Shown here piece by piece: positions 1-12,169 of a stretch of 64,000 nucleotides of DNA (position 1 is its first letter; every line of letters begins with the position of its first letter). The DNA is from Acanthochlamys bracteata (lineage: Eukaryota; Streptophyta; Magnoliopsida; Pandanales; Velloziaceae): assembly GCA_019914995.1 (NCBI GenBank), contig CM034131.1:6790501-6854500 (forward strand), written 5' to 3'. A program made the translations under genes and the position numbers. The notes beneath the pieces are model-generated. The model was not told where the DNA came from. It saw only the letters and a list, made by a program, of their open reading frames with translations, and did no database searches.

Positions 1-670
1 ATTCTCGCTGATGTTTTAAATTAGATGGATTTTATTCATTGTTTACCATGTTTCATTGTCTTTGATATTCGTTTGTGATTCAGGCGATACTAATTTTGTA
101 TCAGGTCTCGAGAATTTTATATTCAACTGAGAGACTACATTCATGCATTACTTGACAGCAATTGCTGTTTCTGGATTACTTTGTATACAAAGAACTAGAA
201 TAGTAGTTTCGTACTCTTTCCTTTAATGCATTATGAAATATCATAACTTCTGCATCATGATAAGCATAACACCTATAAGAATCTAACTCTATCAGGTTAA
301 CTTTTGTAACTCTTGATTCATTAGTGGGCTTATGTAGTTGGGTGTTGATGTGTGAAATTTTTACTTTGTGTAGTATGTGAAACCAATTATAGGATGTGCA
401 GAGCTAAAGACTTTTCATCACACCTACCCAATATAAAGCAAGTCTCCACCTATACATTTTTTCGTATTGCCTAAGACGCACCCATTCTAAGTACAATTGA
501 GTTTTCATTTTGATACTGGGAGGACATATCAACAATGTTAGGCATGATCAAGTGGACAGGCCACCAGAGCATGTTACTAGTTTCATTTCTTGTGTCATTA
601 ATGCTTTGTTATTCTGTCATTTTAAAGCTTTATGTTTTTCTCCTGAGCTTTAGAATATGTTATGAATTTC
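1..670. other. Region upstream of the dehydratase pseudogene
   Basis: No reading frame here resembles a known protein. Because the downstream dehydratase remnant lacks its N-terminal plastid-targeting part in anything I can read, decayed first exons may lie here or beyond the window edge. I could not identify them. Confidence 0.4.
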
Positions 671-677
671 GGAACAG

Positions 678-3533
678 TTAACTACAACTGATCTCTCTGG
701 TTCTGGTAGTGGGTCTAATTTTCGTGTGGCATATCAGGTTTATTTTCACTCCCTTACTTGCATCTTCTTTAACCGTCGGTTATCTGCTATATTCTTTTAA
801 GTGCTGCAGCACTTAAAAGCCTATCCTCAAACTGAAACATTTCCCTGTAACAGTTTGAAGTCACTTTTAAGGTTCAAAATAATTGATATTCAAGAGTCTA
901 CATGAATATTACCATGCCATTCCACCTTCAAGCAATATTTTATTCTTTAGGCAGTTGAACTATGGATTGTTGATGAAGCTGTTCTTCGAATTGCGAATTC
1001 CTTGTGCGGAAGTATCCCAAGAAATTTCGGTCTGCTTCTCTGCCATAGGCTGCACATTGTTGGTGAGGTACGATTAGCTGCGATTTATTGTCTATTGGCT
1101 CAGCTTGGTGTGGTGAAGGAGCAAATAAAGTGTGTTCTAAGCCATCCACATGTTAGTCCAGTGTCTTACTTGCCCATAATCATTTTTCATAACTAGGGAA
1201 TATGACGAGTTATGTTAACTCACAGGTACATGCTCAGTGTGAGGGATCATTAAGCAAGCTACGTTTCATCCGGGAAAGTGTCGATACTGCTGCTGCTGCT
1301 CAGGTGAAGCATGGACATCTAAAACTGCCTGCATTTCTTTGCCCTTGTATCTGTTTTGAAAGTTCTAGATATTGTAGTTAGTGTCTGATGCATAATTCTA
1401 TATATTGGTTACTGCTTAATGGAAACTGATTCATTGTTCCTGTATCAGTTGGTTACCTCAAATGAAATGAGAGACGCAGCAGCTACTGCAAATGGCAGCA
1501 GAGATATATGGACTTAATATAATTGAAGAGGGAATTGCAGGCAATGCATCGCCTCCTTTTTGTTTAACTATGTGTATCTGTATAAGGCATAACCCATGTC
1601 ATGTGTTTGGCAAGAAATTGTAAAAAGTATCCGTATCAAAATCTGTTAGGATTGAGCAGTTTACGAAATATTTTGTTGGGAAGTCCGATATGATTTAATG
1701 AGCATATTGTTTCAAAAGGCCATTTTAATGGGAAGTACTAAAAGGGATCAGGGTTCTTAAAATTACCCCAGAATTCTTTCAACAAGAAGATAGTTTTAAT
1801 TATTTTTTTAATGAAAACATGTAAATTGTAAGCAACCACACCTTTGAAAGAAAGGTTGGCATAGGAGGAGTTAACTACTAGTTTGGATATGAAAGTTGTA
1901 ATTGAAAGGAAACTTATTAAGTTTTTCCTTTGGTATATGGAAAACTGGATGGTCGAAACCTTTATCAACAAACCTGTGTTTAGGATGCTGTTCGGGCAGA
2001 ACAAACTACCATTCAGAAGGTATTATGTAGAACTAGCTATTTCATTTACCAACCAATTAGACTTATCTGTTGCTTATACGTTATTTTCAACATAAGTTGT
2101 TTCAGAGGTTTGAAATAAGTTTGGAAAGGTCATCTTTAGGTAGGAGCTTTCAGTGGCAAGCTCATTGGTTGTCAAGGCTCAATTCAATATTTCATTGCGA
2201 AAAACTGTGTTCATTTATTACGGGATGATGTTAACATCACTCGCTTTCTAACATTGGCAAGAGATCCAGTAATTCCAGCAACAAGTAGACCTCATAAGGT
2301 AATCTAATAATTACTAGTAAATCAGAAGGTTATTTGGATATTTAAGTTTAAACAATTGAGTTCCTTTATGGAGGAGCGTTGTCTTTACTCTTGAAGAAGG
2401 TCCTGAGGTAATTTTTAAGGCTTTGTCAGTCTTTGCTTTGAGGAACATCAATTTGACTAAGGTATCTGTCATCCCTTCTCTTTTGTTGTTCCTTTGGCAA
2501 TTTATTACTTCCTGACTGGTAATCATTATGTGGATCTTCACAGATTGAAAGCAGGCCACAGGGAAAGCGCCCACTTAGGGTTGTTGTTGATGACTCGCAC
2601 CTTGGTTCTGCTATGTGAGTATGTTTTTAAGTATGTTTTTCATGCTTTTATAGTAAATGCTGGAAATAACATCGGTTGGAATTTTATGTCATCCCAGACG
2701 TTTAGATAATTAAACAACTTCAATTGTCTAAGAAACTTCTCTGTATTCTTCTATGCTAATTATTGGAACAATCACATTTCAGGTACATTGACTACCTTAT
2801 CTATATTGATTTTGAAGCATCTATGGCAGATCCCTTGTGCACAAAGCAAAGTTACAAACCTACAGGTTAGTTTTGTGCTTCATGGCCAGAGGACGAAGTA
2901 AATTTGTATAGTTTTGTGCTCGTTCTGTTAATGTCTGTTCAGATTACTTAAGATATAGAACTATTTAGATTACAATAATTGTGAGGATTTTGTTGGTAGA
3001 TGAACTTGTTTAATAAGGAGCTTACAGTCTTCTTTGTGTCTTTCTTTTAGGTTTTACTAATGCTCATTTATTAGAATTTTGCTATTTAGAATTTTTTCTT
3101 ATTAGTTATTCATTTTTTATGGTTATAAAACTGTAAGTTAATTGAAGGCAAGTGAAGAAGAAACATAGGACCTTTTGCTCCAGGTGTTGCTTTTCATGTT
3201 TTTGTAGTATTGATGTAAACACCCAAAATTTTCACCTTGTATAATGATGGTAATATTTCCTACTGCTGATGGCAATTTCTATTATAAGACCCTAGTTGCA
3301 ACTATGCATTCCACATCACCTAGATATAACTTGGCATGCATTTGTTGTTCTTCTGTGCGGTTATGGAACTTTGACATGTGGATGTTTTGTTATTTCTGCT
3401 ATATGGTATAGAACGCAATAGGCTAAGATGTTTTCTTTCAGATGAACAGAACTGAATGAACTTTTCTCTTGTAACAGGAGTTTGCGACATTTCTCCAAGT
3501 ACTTGGTTCCTATCCAATGGATACATCTATTTA
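678..3533 (+). pseudogene. Arogenate/prephenate dehydratase pseudogene (ADT1/2-like, multi-exon)
   Basis: Arogenate dehydratase makes phenylalanine from arogenate in plastids. Exon-like blocks in the family order are readable at 678-737 (ending FRVAYQ), about 804-863 (KAYPQTET), 951-1151 (AVELWI...HRLHIVGEV), 1226-1303 (HAQCEGSLSKL), 1449-1540, about 2211-2298 (NITRFLTLARDPVIP), about 2376-2461 (LEEGP...FKALSVFALRNINLTK), about 2545-2612 (IESRPQ.KRPLRVV), about 2782-2866 (YIDFEASMADP) and about 3479-3533 (EFATFLQVLGSYPMD then stop). The catalytic TRF motif and the ACT-domain ESRP motif survive. The gene is broken: a base is missing near 850, where the PCEQFE-like segment changes frame. Near 1485 the reading switches from RDAAATAN to MAAEIYGLNIIEEG in another frame. 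No start or transit peptide is visible. Several splice sites remain, so this is a decayed duplicate rather than a processed copy. A weakly expressed variant cannot be excluded. Confidence 0.85.
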
Positions 3534-4261
3534 AGGGCATGTGTATGGGTAATTTCTTTAACTTTAAATTTTATGTAAACTTCATGGTTGATAATCGGAG
3601 ATCTTAAAAATTTAAGCCTTGTTATTTCATGTTCCCAGGACTCTTAATGCCATGATACCCAGATTTCAGTTACATGCAGGAATCAGTTCCTTCTCCCAAT
3701 GTGCAAAATTCAGCTTGTATATGGTAGAGAATTATAGAGTTACTTGAGATGTTCCATCAGCTTCATGTCCATAAGTTCATTCTTTAATTTGCTTCTTACT
3801 ACTGTACTCGAGACTCTGGGGTTTCTGCATTTGGAGCAAGTCCTCCCATTAAAGCTAGCGGGATGGAGGAATAAGTTAAAAGGTAGCTTTGTACGCTCAT
3901 TTTGCCGACGTCAAATACTCAGATTAAGGACTATACTTTACCCTTTATAGGTTTAAACCATGAAAGATTCACTTATACAGATGCTTGGTGACAAGTTCGC
4001 ATTATTTTTTCCCTTCTATTTTTGTGTATGAATATGAACCTCTTCGCCCTCGCTCATTTTGTCTTGTATCGAAGCATTTTGGTATGCATTTTGGCATCTA
4101 GTCAACACCAGGAATAATAGCTTCATTGTGGATGGCAATTTCAAGCAGGTGTTTCATTAGAAGTTTAAATTAAACTACAGATTGTTGTTTTTACATGCAT
4201 CCAGAATGTCATTGTGTAATTATAAATCACAGTTAGTAAACCTTAGATGAAAAGAACCCAT
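3534..4261. other. Intergenic region without recognised gene
   Basis: This is the 3' flank of the dehydratase pseudogene. I see only short frames with no family resemblance, and no RNA gene. Confidence 0.5.
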
Positions 4262-4269
4262 CTTGGTTG

Positions 4270-5075
4270 TATAGTTGTCAGACCCGGACCGCCTCGTTCG
4301 GATCGATTCGGAAACTGTCGATTCGGACGGTAAATCGGTCTGGATTTGCAAAACAATCGTTTATGCAATCGATCCGTTTCGATCTGAGTCGATCCGGGTT
4401 GATCTATTCTGACCCGTTTCAATTCGTTCGATCCGTCCGTCCGGATCAAACCGAGTTGAAAAAAATTTTTAAAAATTAATTAAAAAATATAAAATTGATG
4501 ATATATTTAATGCAAAAATAATTATAAATAGTCATATGTTGAAAAATAATATGTAGTTTAGATTTAGCATTTGGATGTGATAATGTAAAAAATATAACTG
4601 ATTATTTCTTATTTGTAAATATTAAATATTAGTAATTTTTAAATTTTTTATATTGTAAAATATTTAAACTCAAATATGTATACCTAAAAAAGTTAATTAT
4701 ATCTCTTTTATGATTTTATTTTTTTCTAATCTCCTAATTTATTTAAAAAATTTTATAAATTTTAGTTGTTATAATTATTGTTGGTGGTGGCAATTATGGT
4801 GGGAATATTTTAATTTTTGCAGTGATTATTATTACTGTTGTTGTTGATAGTAATGACATAATAAAAATATTCTAATTTTTTGTTATGATTGTTATAGCTA
4901 TTATTATTGATAATATCATTAGCAGTAAAGTTTTTACTATAATAATTATTATTAGTTAAAAATACTTTAATATTATTGATCCAACGGTACGACCGGTTGA
5001 TCCGACAGTTCAATCAAAGAACCGTAACCCGGACAGTTTTTCGGTTCGATGTCTGGTTTGGTTCTTACAACTATG
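4270..5075. mobile_element. Non-autonomous hAT-like element, 806 bp
   Basis: The left end reads TATAGTTGTCAGACCCGGACC. The reverse complement of the right end reads CATAGTTGTAAGAACCAAACC, matching at about 16 of 21 positions. The flanks are cttggttg (4262-4269) and cttagttg (5076-5083), an 8-bp target-site duplication with one mismatch, which fits hAT insertion. GC-rich, CCGGA/GATCC-rich subterminal regions surround an AT-rich core. No transposase frame is present, so the element would need an enzyme supplied elsewhere. The mutated duplication and diverged ends suggest an old insertion. Confidence 0.8.
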
Positions 5076-5092
5076 CTTAGTTGGAGACTTTG

Positions 5093-5353
5093 GGGCGTGT
5101 TTCTTTTACTCTGAATTGAGTTTTTAGAACTGAATTATTTAAAAAATGAAGTTCAAAATTGAGTTTAATTTTTGTGTTTATTTGTGATTAAAAATAAGAT
5201 CGAAGTGAAGGTTTTAGTTTTAAAATTTAAAATTTGAAAGTGAGGTAAAAGAAAAAAATGAATTTAATTTTTGTGTTTACTTTGATTTAAAAATGAGTTG
5301 GAGTAGAGTTTTTGGAAAGAAAAAAGTAAATTAAACTGTCGGTAAACACCCTC
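5093..5353. mobile_element. Small inverted-repeat element (MITE), 261 bp
   Basis: The left end GGGCGTGTTTC and the reverse complement of the right end GAGGGTGTTTACC are similar, and the 3-bp flank TTG occurs on both sides (5090-5092 and 5354-5356). Inside are repeated AT-rich tracts resembling TTAAAAATGAG. A 3-bp duplication and G-rich short ends suit a PIF/Harbinger-derived MITE. It starts 10 bp after the duplicated flank of the neighbouring hAT-like element. Confidence 0.6.
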
Positions 5354-5356
5354 TTG

Positions 5357-7320
5357 TGTTCTCTAAAGGAAATGAAAAGGAAGAATTGGAATTAGTACGG
5401 TACTGAAGAAGAAGATCTGAAGTCTTGCATATATGATTGATTAATTAAAGCTTGGTTGCCGTAGCATGTGATCAACATCAGTAAAAGAGTACTGTTCGTA
5501 TCTTTCTAGCTTCTTATCATGTGAAAAAAACACTTCTCTTCCAGATTGGTAACTAAACACTTCGCCCTTTTTGCTTGCATTGCAAACTCATGATGCATTA
5601 CTAGCAAACAATTTTCACCAACTGAAATGGATAGCTGTTCATGTTGTGATCTGCTTGATTCTGACATGAAGAAGAACTTCACGGATGGCTGATTGTTTCC
5701 GGTTATCTATCTACATCTAAAAACTGATACGAGAATCAGTGGTAGATGGAGTACTACTTTTTTCCAATAATGAAACCATAGGCATATTTGTTTTCCAGAG
5801 AGATACATGAAGCAGCAGTTCTTCTAGTCCGAAGATGGTCCAATGCATGCTGTATTGGTAAATGCTTATTGCAAATTGAATACAGCTAGATATTACCACC
5901 ATTAGAAATAGCATTACCCTCACAAATAACAGTAGTTACAAGTTAAAAAAATGAGGAAACACTTAGCAAAAAGTTCCTGTATATGTGGTGCACTTGCAAG
6001 TAGAATGGCAAACCTAATGAAGTTTGGCTGCATTCTACATGTGATGAAGGCAGAAACTTGAACCCAACATTGAGTTTTTGCTTGAAACAACATTTCTTTT
6101 GCTTGTAAACTAAAGAAACTTGCTCCTTGAAGGAAGCAAACCACCAAGAAACTAACACTTGTTGTTTTCATATAATTTCGTTTACATTCAACCAAGCATG
6201 AACAAACATAAAATATTTTACATTGATCAGGAGTAACATTCATTTCTTCATCCAAATTAAATATCTGAAACCAGTGGTATATCCTCCCTCATTCCTGACA
6301 ATAGAATGAAGAAATGGAGTTTGCACGAATAACACTGTAATCTATATTGAATCTACTCATTATAACTCATAGACAAAAAAAGGAGCTGCTGGTGAAAATG
6401 TAGTACTCCTGCCATTAAGCCAAAAGCTATATAAACTACATATAAGAATGGCATATACTGTTTGCTACTATATATGAGAATTTTAATCTTTTATGAAGAA
6501 TTTATGAAAAGCACTATAGATTTCTACTGATCTCATGTTTGCTACTATAGACAGTAATCAATCAGTTAAAATATTTGATATATAACCAAACAAATTAAGA
6601 GACACAATCTTCTTTCCTTACTTTCATTTTACATAAACAAATGTCTTCTGTAATTACCAAAGAACAACAAAAATTCCCGAAGTCAATGAGTATTTTTACT
6701 CACAGCAACTTTGTTATGCAAAACACTCAATCTCTTGGATGCTTTTAGGTACATATATAGAGTACTACAACTATTTTTAATAACAAATATTGATAAGAAA
6801 AAAGAGAATTTGGTGATATTTATGTGACTGTTAACTTCATTCTTCACAAACTATTAACAAAAAACAGGATAACCAGCGAACGGAAGAAGCAAGCTACTGG
6901 AATAACCTCGATTGGATTCGTGAAAGAATATATACACAAGAAGCAAGATTCTATTTCCACTAGTTAGTACTACAAGAGAATTTATAACAATAAAAGCTTC
7001 AAATTTTGTATTCTTTCTTCCTAGACCTGTACAAGCATGCACAAGAAAAAAAGCATCCATGATCAATGTCACCCTAGCTATAATATATATTGGATCTAAT
7101 TAACAAACAGAAAATCTCAACAATTTTTGAACGTTAAACAAAAACGAGAACTACATACAGATGTTTCTAACATTTGATGTAAGAGAATATACACTAAACT
7201 TGGATCAAGGCAATACTGTTAATATTAAGAAAGAAACTAATAAAACTAACTGAGACTGGAAACTAAATCAATCCAGGGTTACCTTTAGTTTCTTAAAGGA
7301 GAAATTTTGGGAGAAATAAC
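5357..7320. other. Non-coding region downstream of MIR171 on the minus strand
   Basis: No convincing protein gene is visible on either strand. It lies 3' of the miR171 hairpin relative to the minus strand, so part of it may belong to that primary transcript. This is inference from position only. Confidence 0.4.
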
Positions 7321-7324
7321 TGGA

Positions 7325-7460
7325 GTATACATGCATGCATGTATCGGAGATATTGGCGCGGCTCAAGCCAACCACATGGCTACTCTTGCTATATATCTCC
7401 TCCTGCAGTAACCATGCCTTTAGATTGAGGCGAGCCAATACCTCCAAAACAATCTTGGAT
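7325..7460 (-). ncRNA. MIR171: miR171-family microRNA precursor
   Basis: On the minus strand, positions 7366 down to 7346 give a 21-nt segment beginning with the family core TTGAGCCGCGCCAATATC and ending in TCC. Upstream on the same strand, 7443 down to 7423 begins AGGTATTGGC and ends CCTCAATC. The two 21-nt segments pair along almost their whole length with two internal mismatches and leave 2-nt 3' overhangs, as expected of a DCL1-processed miRNA/miRNA* duplex. The loop is about 56 nt (7367-7422). The mature strand is on the 3' arm, as in known plant MIR171 genes. Members of this family cut transcripts of HAM/SCL6-type GRAS transcription factors and act in meristem and branching control. Only the complementary core, not the canonical miRNA strand, reads on the plus strand, so the gene is minus-oriented. 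Confidence 0.92.
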
Positions 7461-7634
7461 ATATATTAGAAAACTTTCTCCAAAATCTATATGTAAGTCT
7501 TGATTCCTGTGTATAAATGTTGCAGATATGCTCCTGCCTGCTTTCGCAGAAGCTGTATATTAATTTCTTGCTGTATAATTTAGGCATGAAACATGAGGAG
7601 AAATATATATATATATTCATGGAGAGCGCTACGC

Positions 7635-7640
7635 TTTATA
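7635..7640 (-). promoter_or_regulatory. Candidate TATA box for MIR171
   Basis: The minus strand reads TATAAAG here, about 190 bp upstream of the hairpin. It would place transcription start near 7605. A CT-rich microsatellite (minus strand, 7700-7735) lies just upstream. This is a motif match only. A start further upstream is possible, because the AT-rich DNA beyond 7860 holds many TATA-like strings. Confidence 0.35.
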
Positions 7641-7689
7641 AGCTTAGTGATCTCAAAGCAGCAGAGGTATACAGATTGAAATAGATTCC

Positions 7690-7737
7690 TGAAGAAAGAA
7701 AGAAAGAAAGAGTAAGAGAGAGAGAGAGAGAGAGAGG
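7690..7737. repeat. GAAA/GA microsatellite
   Basis: A run of GAAAGAAAG grades into (AG)n followed by GGGG. It is probably a length-variable marker in the promoter or leader of the minus-strand MIR171 transcript. Confidence 0.8.
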
Positions 7738-7859
7738 GGTTTTGTTTTAGTGAGAGAGAAGAAGGGGTTGTGGACACGAACGAAGCTTTTAAATGAGTTT
7801 GCCCTTTTGCAGAAGGTATCCTCAGCGATGTTTGAGAGCGCTTTCTAAAATAGTTTTGT

Positions 7860-10800
7860 TGAAACAAAAATATTTTTAAAATAAAATTTTATTTTATATC
7901 TAAAATTAATAATAATAAGTAATAATAAGATTTTGTGACGAAATTTTTTTATATATTTTTTAAAATTTTAAAAAATTTATTAAAAAAATAAAATAGAAAG
8001 TTTATAAGTAATTTTGTAGAACAAGAAATTTCTTCTTCTTCTTGTCGTGGTTATATTGTTCTGGAGCGGTTTGACAATGCGTTCCCAAAAATTAATTTTT
8101 TAATATATATTTTTAAATAATGTTTTATAATTTTTTATAAAATTGATTAAAATTTTAAAAATATAAAAAATTTTATTTAGTTAGATTTTGTTACTGTTTA
8201 TTTTTTTATTTTTTAGAAAAAAATTACTTTTAAAAAATGACAAAATTATTCTCCATTTAAAAATTTTTTTTTGAAATTATTCCCAAACATCTATTGGGCT
8301 ACTTATTTACGTTATTTTCTCTTGCCAAATAATCACTTTCTAATAAATCTTTTATACCTACTTTTATAAACTCACTCTCATAAATCTATTTTCAAATAAT
8401 TTATATTTTAAAATCACTTTTATATCATTTTCTAATAAATAAACAAGTTCAAAATAATACATGTAACAAAATTTATTATGTACGTACATATATCATTTTT
8501 CATACAATACAATATTCTTGTTGATATTTATTTATTTGTGCGGTGTATTATGTCTTGCAAAAAACTAACGATCTCATGAATCACATATAGATTAAGCTTA
8601 AGGTTAAAGGTGTCTGTTACTTATAAGTAGCTTGTTTTTTTTTTTTCCTTCCATCGATCAGATACTATCAAGGTTTCAGGTATCATGAAAAGATTAGAAA
8701 AGAAACAAAATAAAAATGATCAACACCAAAAACAAAAAAAGGAAGAAAAAAAAACTGTTAAATTTGTGTATTATTGTAATTAAGGATGAGTTCATCAAAA
8801 CATCCACTTCTAAAATAGATGAATTCCTACATAGTTAACAAATGTCCTCAATGACTTTTTTTTAACTAAAAAAATACTTTTAAATTACTTCACATATTTT
8901 AGTTTGTAATAATTTGTAATAACTCATTTTCTAAAGGAAATATTTTTTATAAAATCACTTGAAAAGAACACATCATTAGTGGCGACGCAATAGTTCCTCC
9001 TTATGGAAGTAATTTGATTGCCAAACTTCATGTACTATTATATACGCGACCTCTCCAAATATTCTTTATAACGATCATTTCGACCTAAATAATTAATTCG
9101 AGCTGAGAAATTTGTTGCCGTGAGTCAACATTATTATAGTGTTTCATCTAAAGTTATTTGAATTGTGGGGTAATGTACATAATCGAGTAATGAGTAAATA
9201 GGGAACAAAGCATCTCTACGAAACCCATATGATTCCAACACTGGCGAGCAAAAGCAAATGGAGGCATTGAATTGAATGCTGCAGTGCAGTCAAAAGCAGG
9301 TTTTTCATTCTCCATTTTTTCTCTCTTGGGTTTTCTTGCCATCAACCAACCAAAGCTCTTCCAACACCAGCTTTAATTGCTGGTGAGTCTTTGTATTTCA
9401 TTTTTTCTCCCAGATTGACTGACTCCAATTCCAATTCAATGCAATTCAATTCAAAGCCAACTAACTACCCTTATATAAGTTGTTACTTCATGGTCCCTCA
9501 CCCAACTCATACCCAACCTTTTTTTTGGTTATTAAAACTATGCAGAATGTCATGTGTTCCATCTAGTGTCCCACCCGCCTCAGGGGACGTTTAGAAATAA
9601 TTATGAAATTAAAATTTTCTAAAATAAAAAAATTTTATTATATAAAATTTTATTATATTTTTAAAATTTTTATATTTATAAAATATATATAATAAAAAAT
9701 TAAAAAATAACGTTTGTGCACTAATGTTCTGAGTTGATATATACTTTGCTCTATATATTAAAATATGATATATTTTGGATTGTGATACTTATTAGCTTAA
9801 AAAGGCCACCGAATAAAATGTTGAGTACGACGCTTAATATTATTATTTTTTCTTTTGATTGATTGAAAACTCTAAAGGTTTAGATACGTGGGTTGTGGGT
9901 AAGATTAAGAGTAACGGAAAAAAGAATAATGAAGAGAATAGATAGAAAATATAGTCCGATATTTTTATCGCGTTTGAATTATACAGTAAGAATAATTAAT
10001 TAAATATGTTTCGTTAGAAAGATAAATGAGTGAGTAATATGAAAATTTTAATAAACGATTCAAATATTTTTTATATTAATCATATTTATTAATATACATT
10101 TAGATTAACTTAATTAATATAACTTAAAAAATTAGATCAATTTTTAAATATACATATATTTGATTATATAATTTTATTTTTTTCTACCAATTAGAATAAA
10201 TTGACTTAAAAATCAATATCAAAATTATAAATTATATAATAAAAAATAGCACGTGTTAATTTAAAAAATTTTGATAGAATTTCTATTATAAATTGAAAAG
10301 AAAAACATATAAAATTTTATAAAAACTAATATAATATTAAATCAGAAATAAATATTAAGTTAGATAAAAAATTTTAAAAAAACAAATTTAATTTCTAGTT
10401 TAAATTCACGTGTACCCATCTATTAAGTGGATACGCTTAACCATGATCCATGGGAAAGGATGAGAAATGCTTCTTTTCTATCCTCTTAATAATAAAGCAA
10501 TGTTAAACGTGGGTAGCCGTGAGTAAATGCTTCACCTTAATCCAAATAGTCACTAATGGTCCTACATGCAATTTCTGAGCTTGCTTCTAGTTAGCATCTT
10601 ATTAAATGAAGCCTTTACCTCTAGGGCATACATATGATATGTATTAAATTTCATATCCACTTCACGTTTGTTAGTTGGCAAAATTTTTACGCAAGTAACT
10701 AGGTAATGTTGTAAGGTAAAAGTAGTTCATCGTGACTGACTTCGGATTGTTTAATCGTGCTTATAAAATAAAATTTTTTATAATAGAAAATATTTTTTTA

Positions 10801-12160
10801 AAAACATAATAATAATAATAAATAATATACATTATATAAATTTTTTTATAGTTTTAAAATTTTTAAATAAATTTTTTTAATATTTATAAAAATATATTAA
10901 AAAATAAAAATTAGTTTTTGTCGGTAAGCTGAACCAAATGACTACTTCGTAACGACTAAGTTTGTGAGCATATATCATTTTTACATAAAACATTACCGCG
11001 CCGTATTCAGTCGGAATAATCTTGGATCCAGCCGCTTCAAACTCTCGAAGATTGAGATGATATTTGAGATTGATTTTGAAATAAAAATTTTTATAAAATA
11101 AAAAAAAATTTAAACAATGAGCTTTATTTTTTATTTAAAGAAATAAAAATAAATAATAAAAAAATTTATTATGTAATTTTTTAATATTTTTTAAAATTTT
11201 ATATAAATTTTTAAATATTTATAAAAAAAATATAAGAAAACATAAATTAGAAAATAATAGAATCATTTTTTTTTTAAAGGAAAGCAAAACGGTCCGCTGA
11301 ATTACATTGGATGCATTTATGTTCACGTATGGTCCCCAAATGTACACTGACGAGAAGAGAAGATGGGCAGCAATCCATGTCCATCGCTGATGTCTAGTTC
11401 TATTAATTCACTTCTGTTACAGCATTCAATGAAATTGGTTGATATCCAACAAAAGGTACAAACACAGATGGACAAAATATTGCTGGTGATCCCTTTTTTT
11501 TTTTTGGTCGCAGTTTAAATTTGAATCATATATTGTAGGTTTTTCTTGGTATTATTTCTTATATGTTCATAATGAGGACATACTGGTTAGTCACATTAGG
11601 TACATGTTGTTCACTCTTCTTTCTTCTCTCCTTTCGCTTCTTCGTAGAGAGGTCAGTGCCGTTACGAAAGAGATTTGATAGAGAAGAAAAGGACATTTTC
11701 TTCCAGCCGTACTGCTGAATGAATTAATTGCTTGCACGTAGAACACGCAGGGCAACACCTGTTGCTCAGTTGAATTCTCATCTCCGCAATCCATAATAAA
11801 TATTGCAGCTGCAGTCTGAACTAGATGCCGGTTTTCAGCAAAGTACTCACCAGACTCTTTGCTGAATGCGAACAGTAACGGCTGACATCTTCATCAATGG
11901 GAAAATAATCCCAGAAAAAACTGAGATTATGACAACAGTAGACGTCAGAGACTGAATCAAGAAACATGAGAAACAGCATGAGAGGTGTTAGATTTGTGTA
12001 AGGAGTTTAGCGATCCTAACCACCAATTACCCCTCATCTGTCTCAAAATTGTTGTTCTACATTAGAAACTGAAATTGGAAATCCCCAAAGATACAAGGAT
12101 AAGGAGAGGAATATTGGCGTGACATTTACAGAAATTCAGACTACTCGGTTGATCACCTCA
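7860..12160. other. Long AT-rich intergenic region with decayed repeats
   Basis: No gene was recognised over more than 4 kb. Several blocks share the wording 'AAATAAAATTTT...TTTTAAAATTTT', with G/C-containing ends such as GACGTTTAGAAATAATTATG. Examples are 7860-8290, 9582-9720, 10750-10935 and 11060-11280. They look like worn copies of short inverted-repeat elements. The segment 9000-9560 and the segment 11300-12160 are less AT-rich but carry no convincing frame. Confidence 0.5.
9582..9712. repeat. AT-rich dispersed repeat (family also at 24361)
   Basis: The start GGACGTTTAGAAATAATTATGAAAT followed by AAAATTTTCTAAAATAAAAAA closely matches the start of the block at 24361 (GGCGTTTGAAATTATTTATGAAAT, then AAAATTTTCTAAAATAAAAAA). 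A shared non-coding sequence at two distant sites indicates a dispersed repeat family. Confidence 0.55.
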
Positions 12161-12169
12161 CTCTGCTGG

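Noticed and set aside
5920..6255. Minus-strand frame of 111 codons
   Set aside because: Its Cys/Phe-rich translation resembles no known domain, and it lies in a non-coding region downstream of MIR171.
7346..7366. A plus-strand reading of the miR171 hairpin
   Set aside because: On the plus strand the 3' arm would give TTGAGGCGAGCCAATACC, with three differences from the family core. The minus strand gives the exact core.
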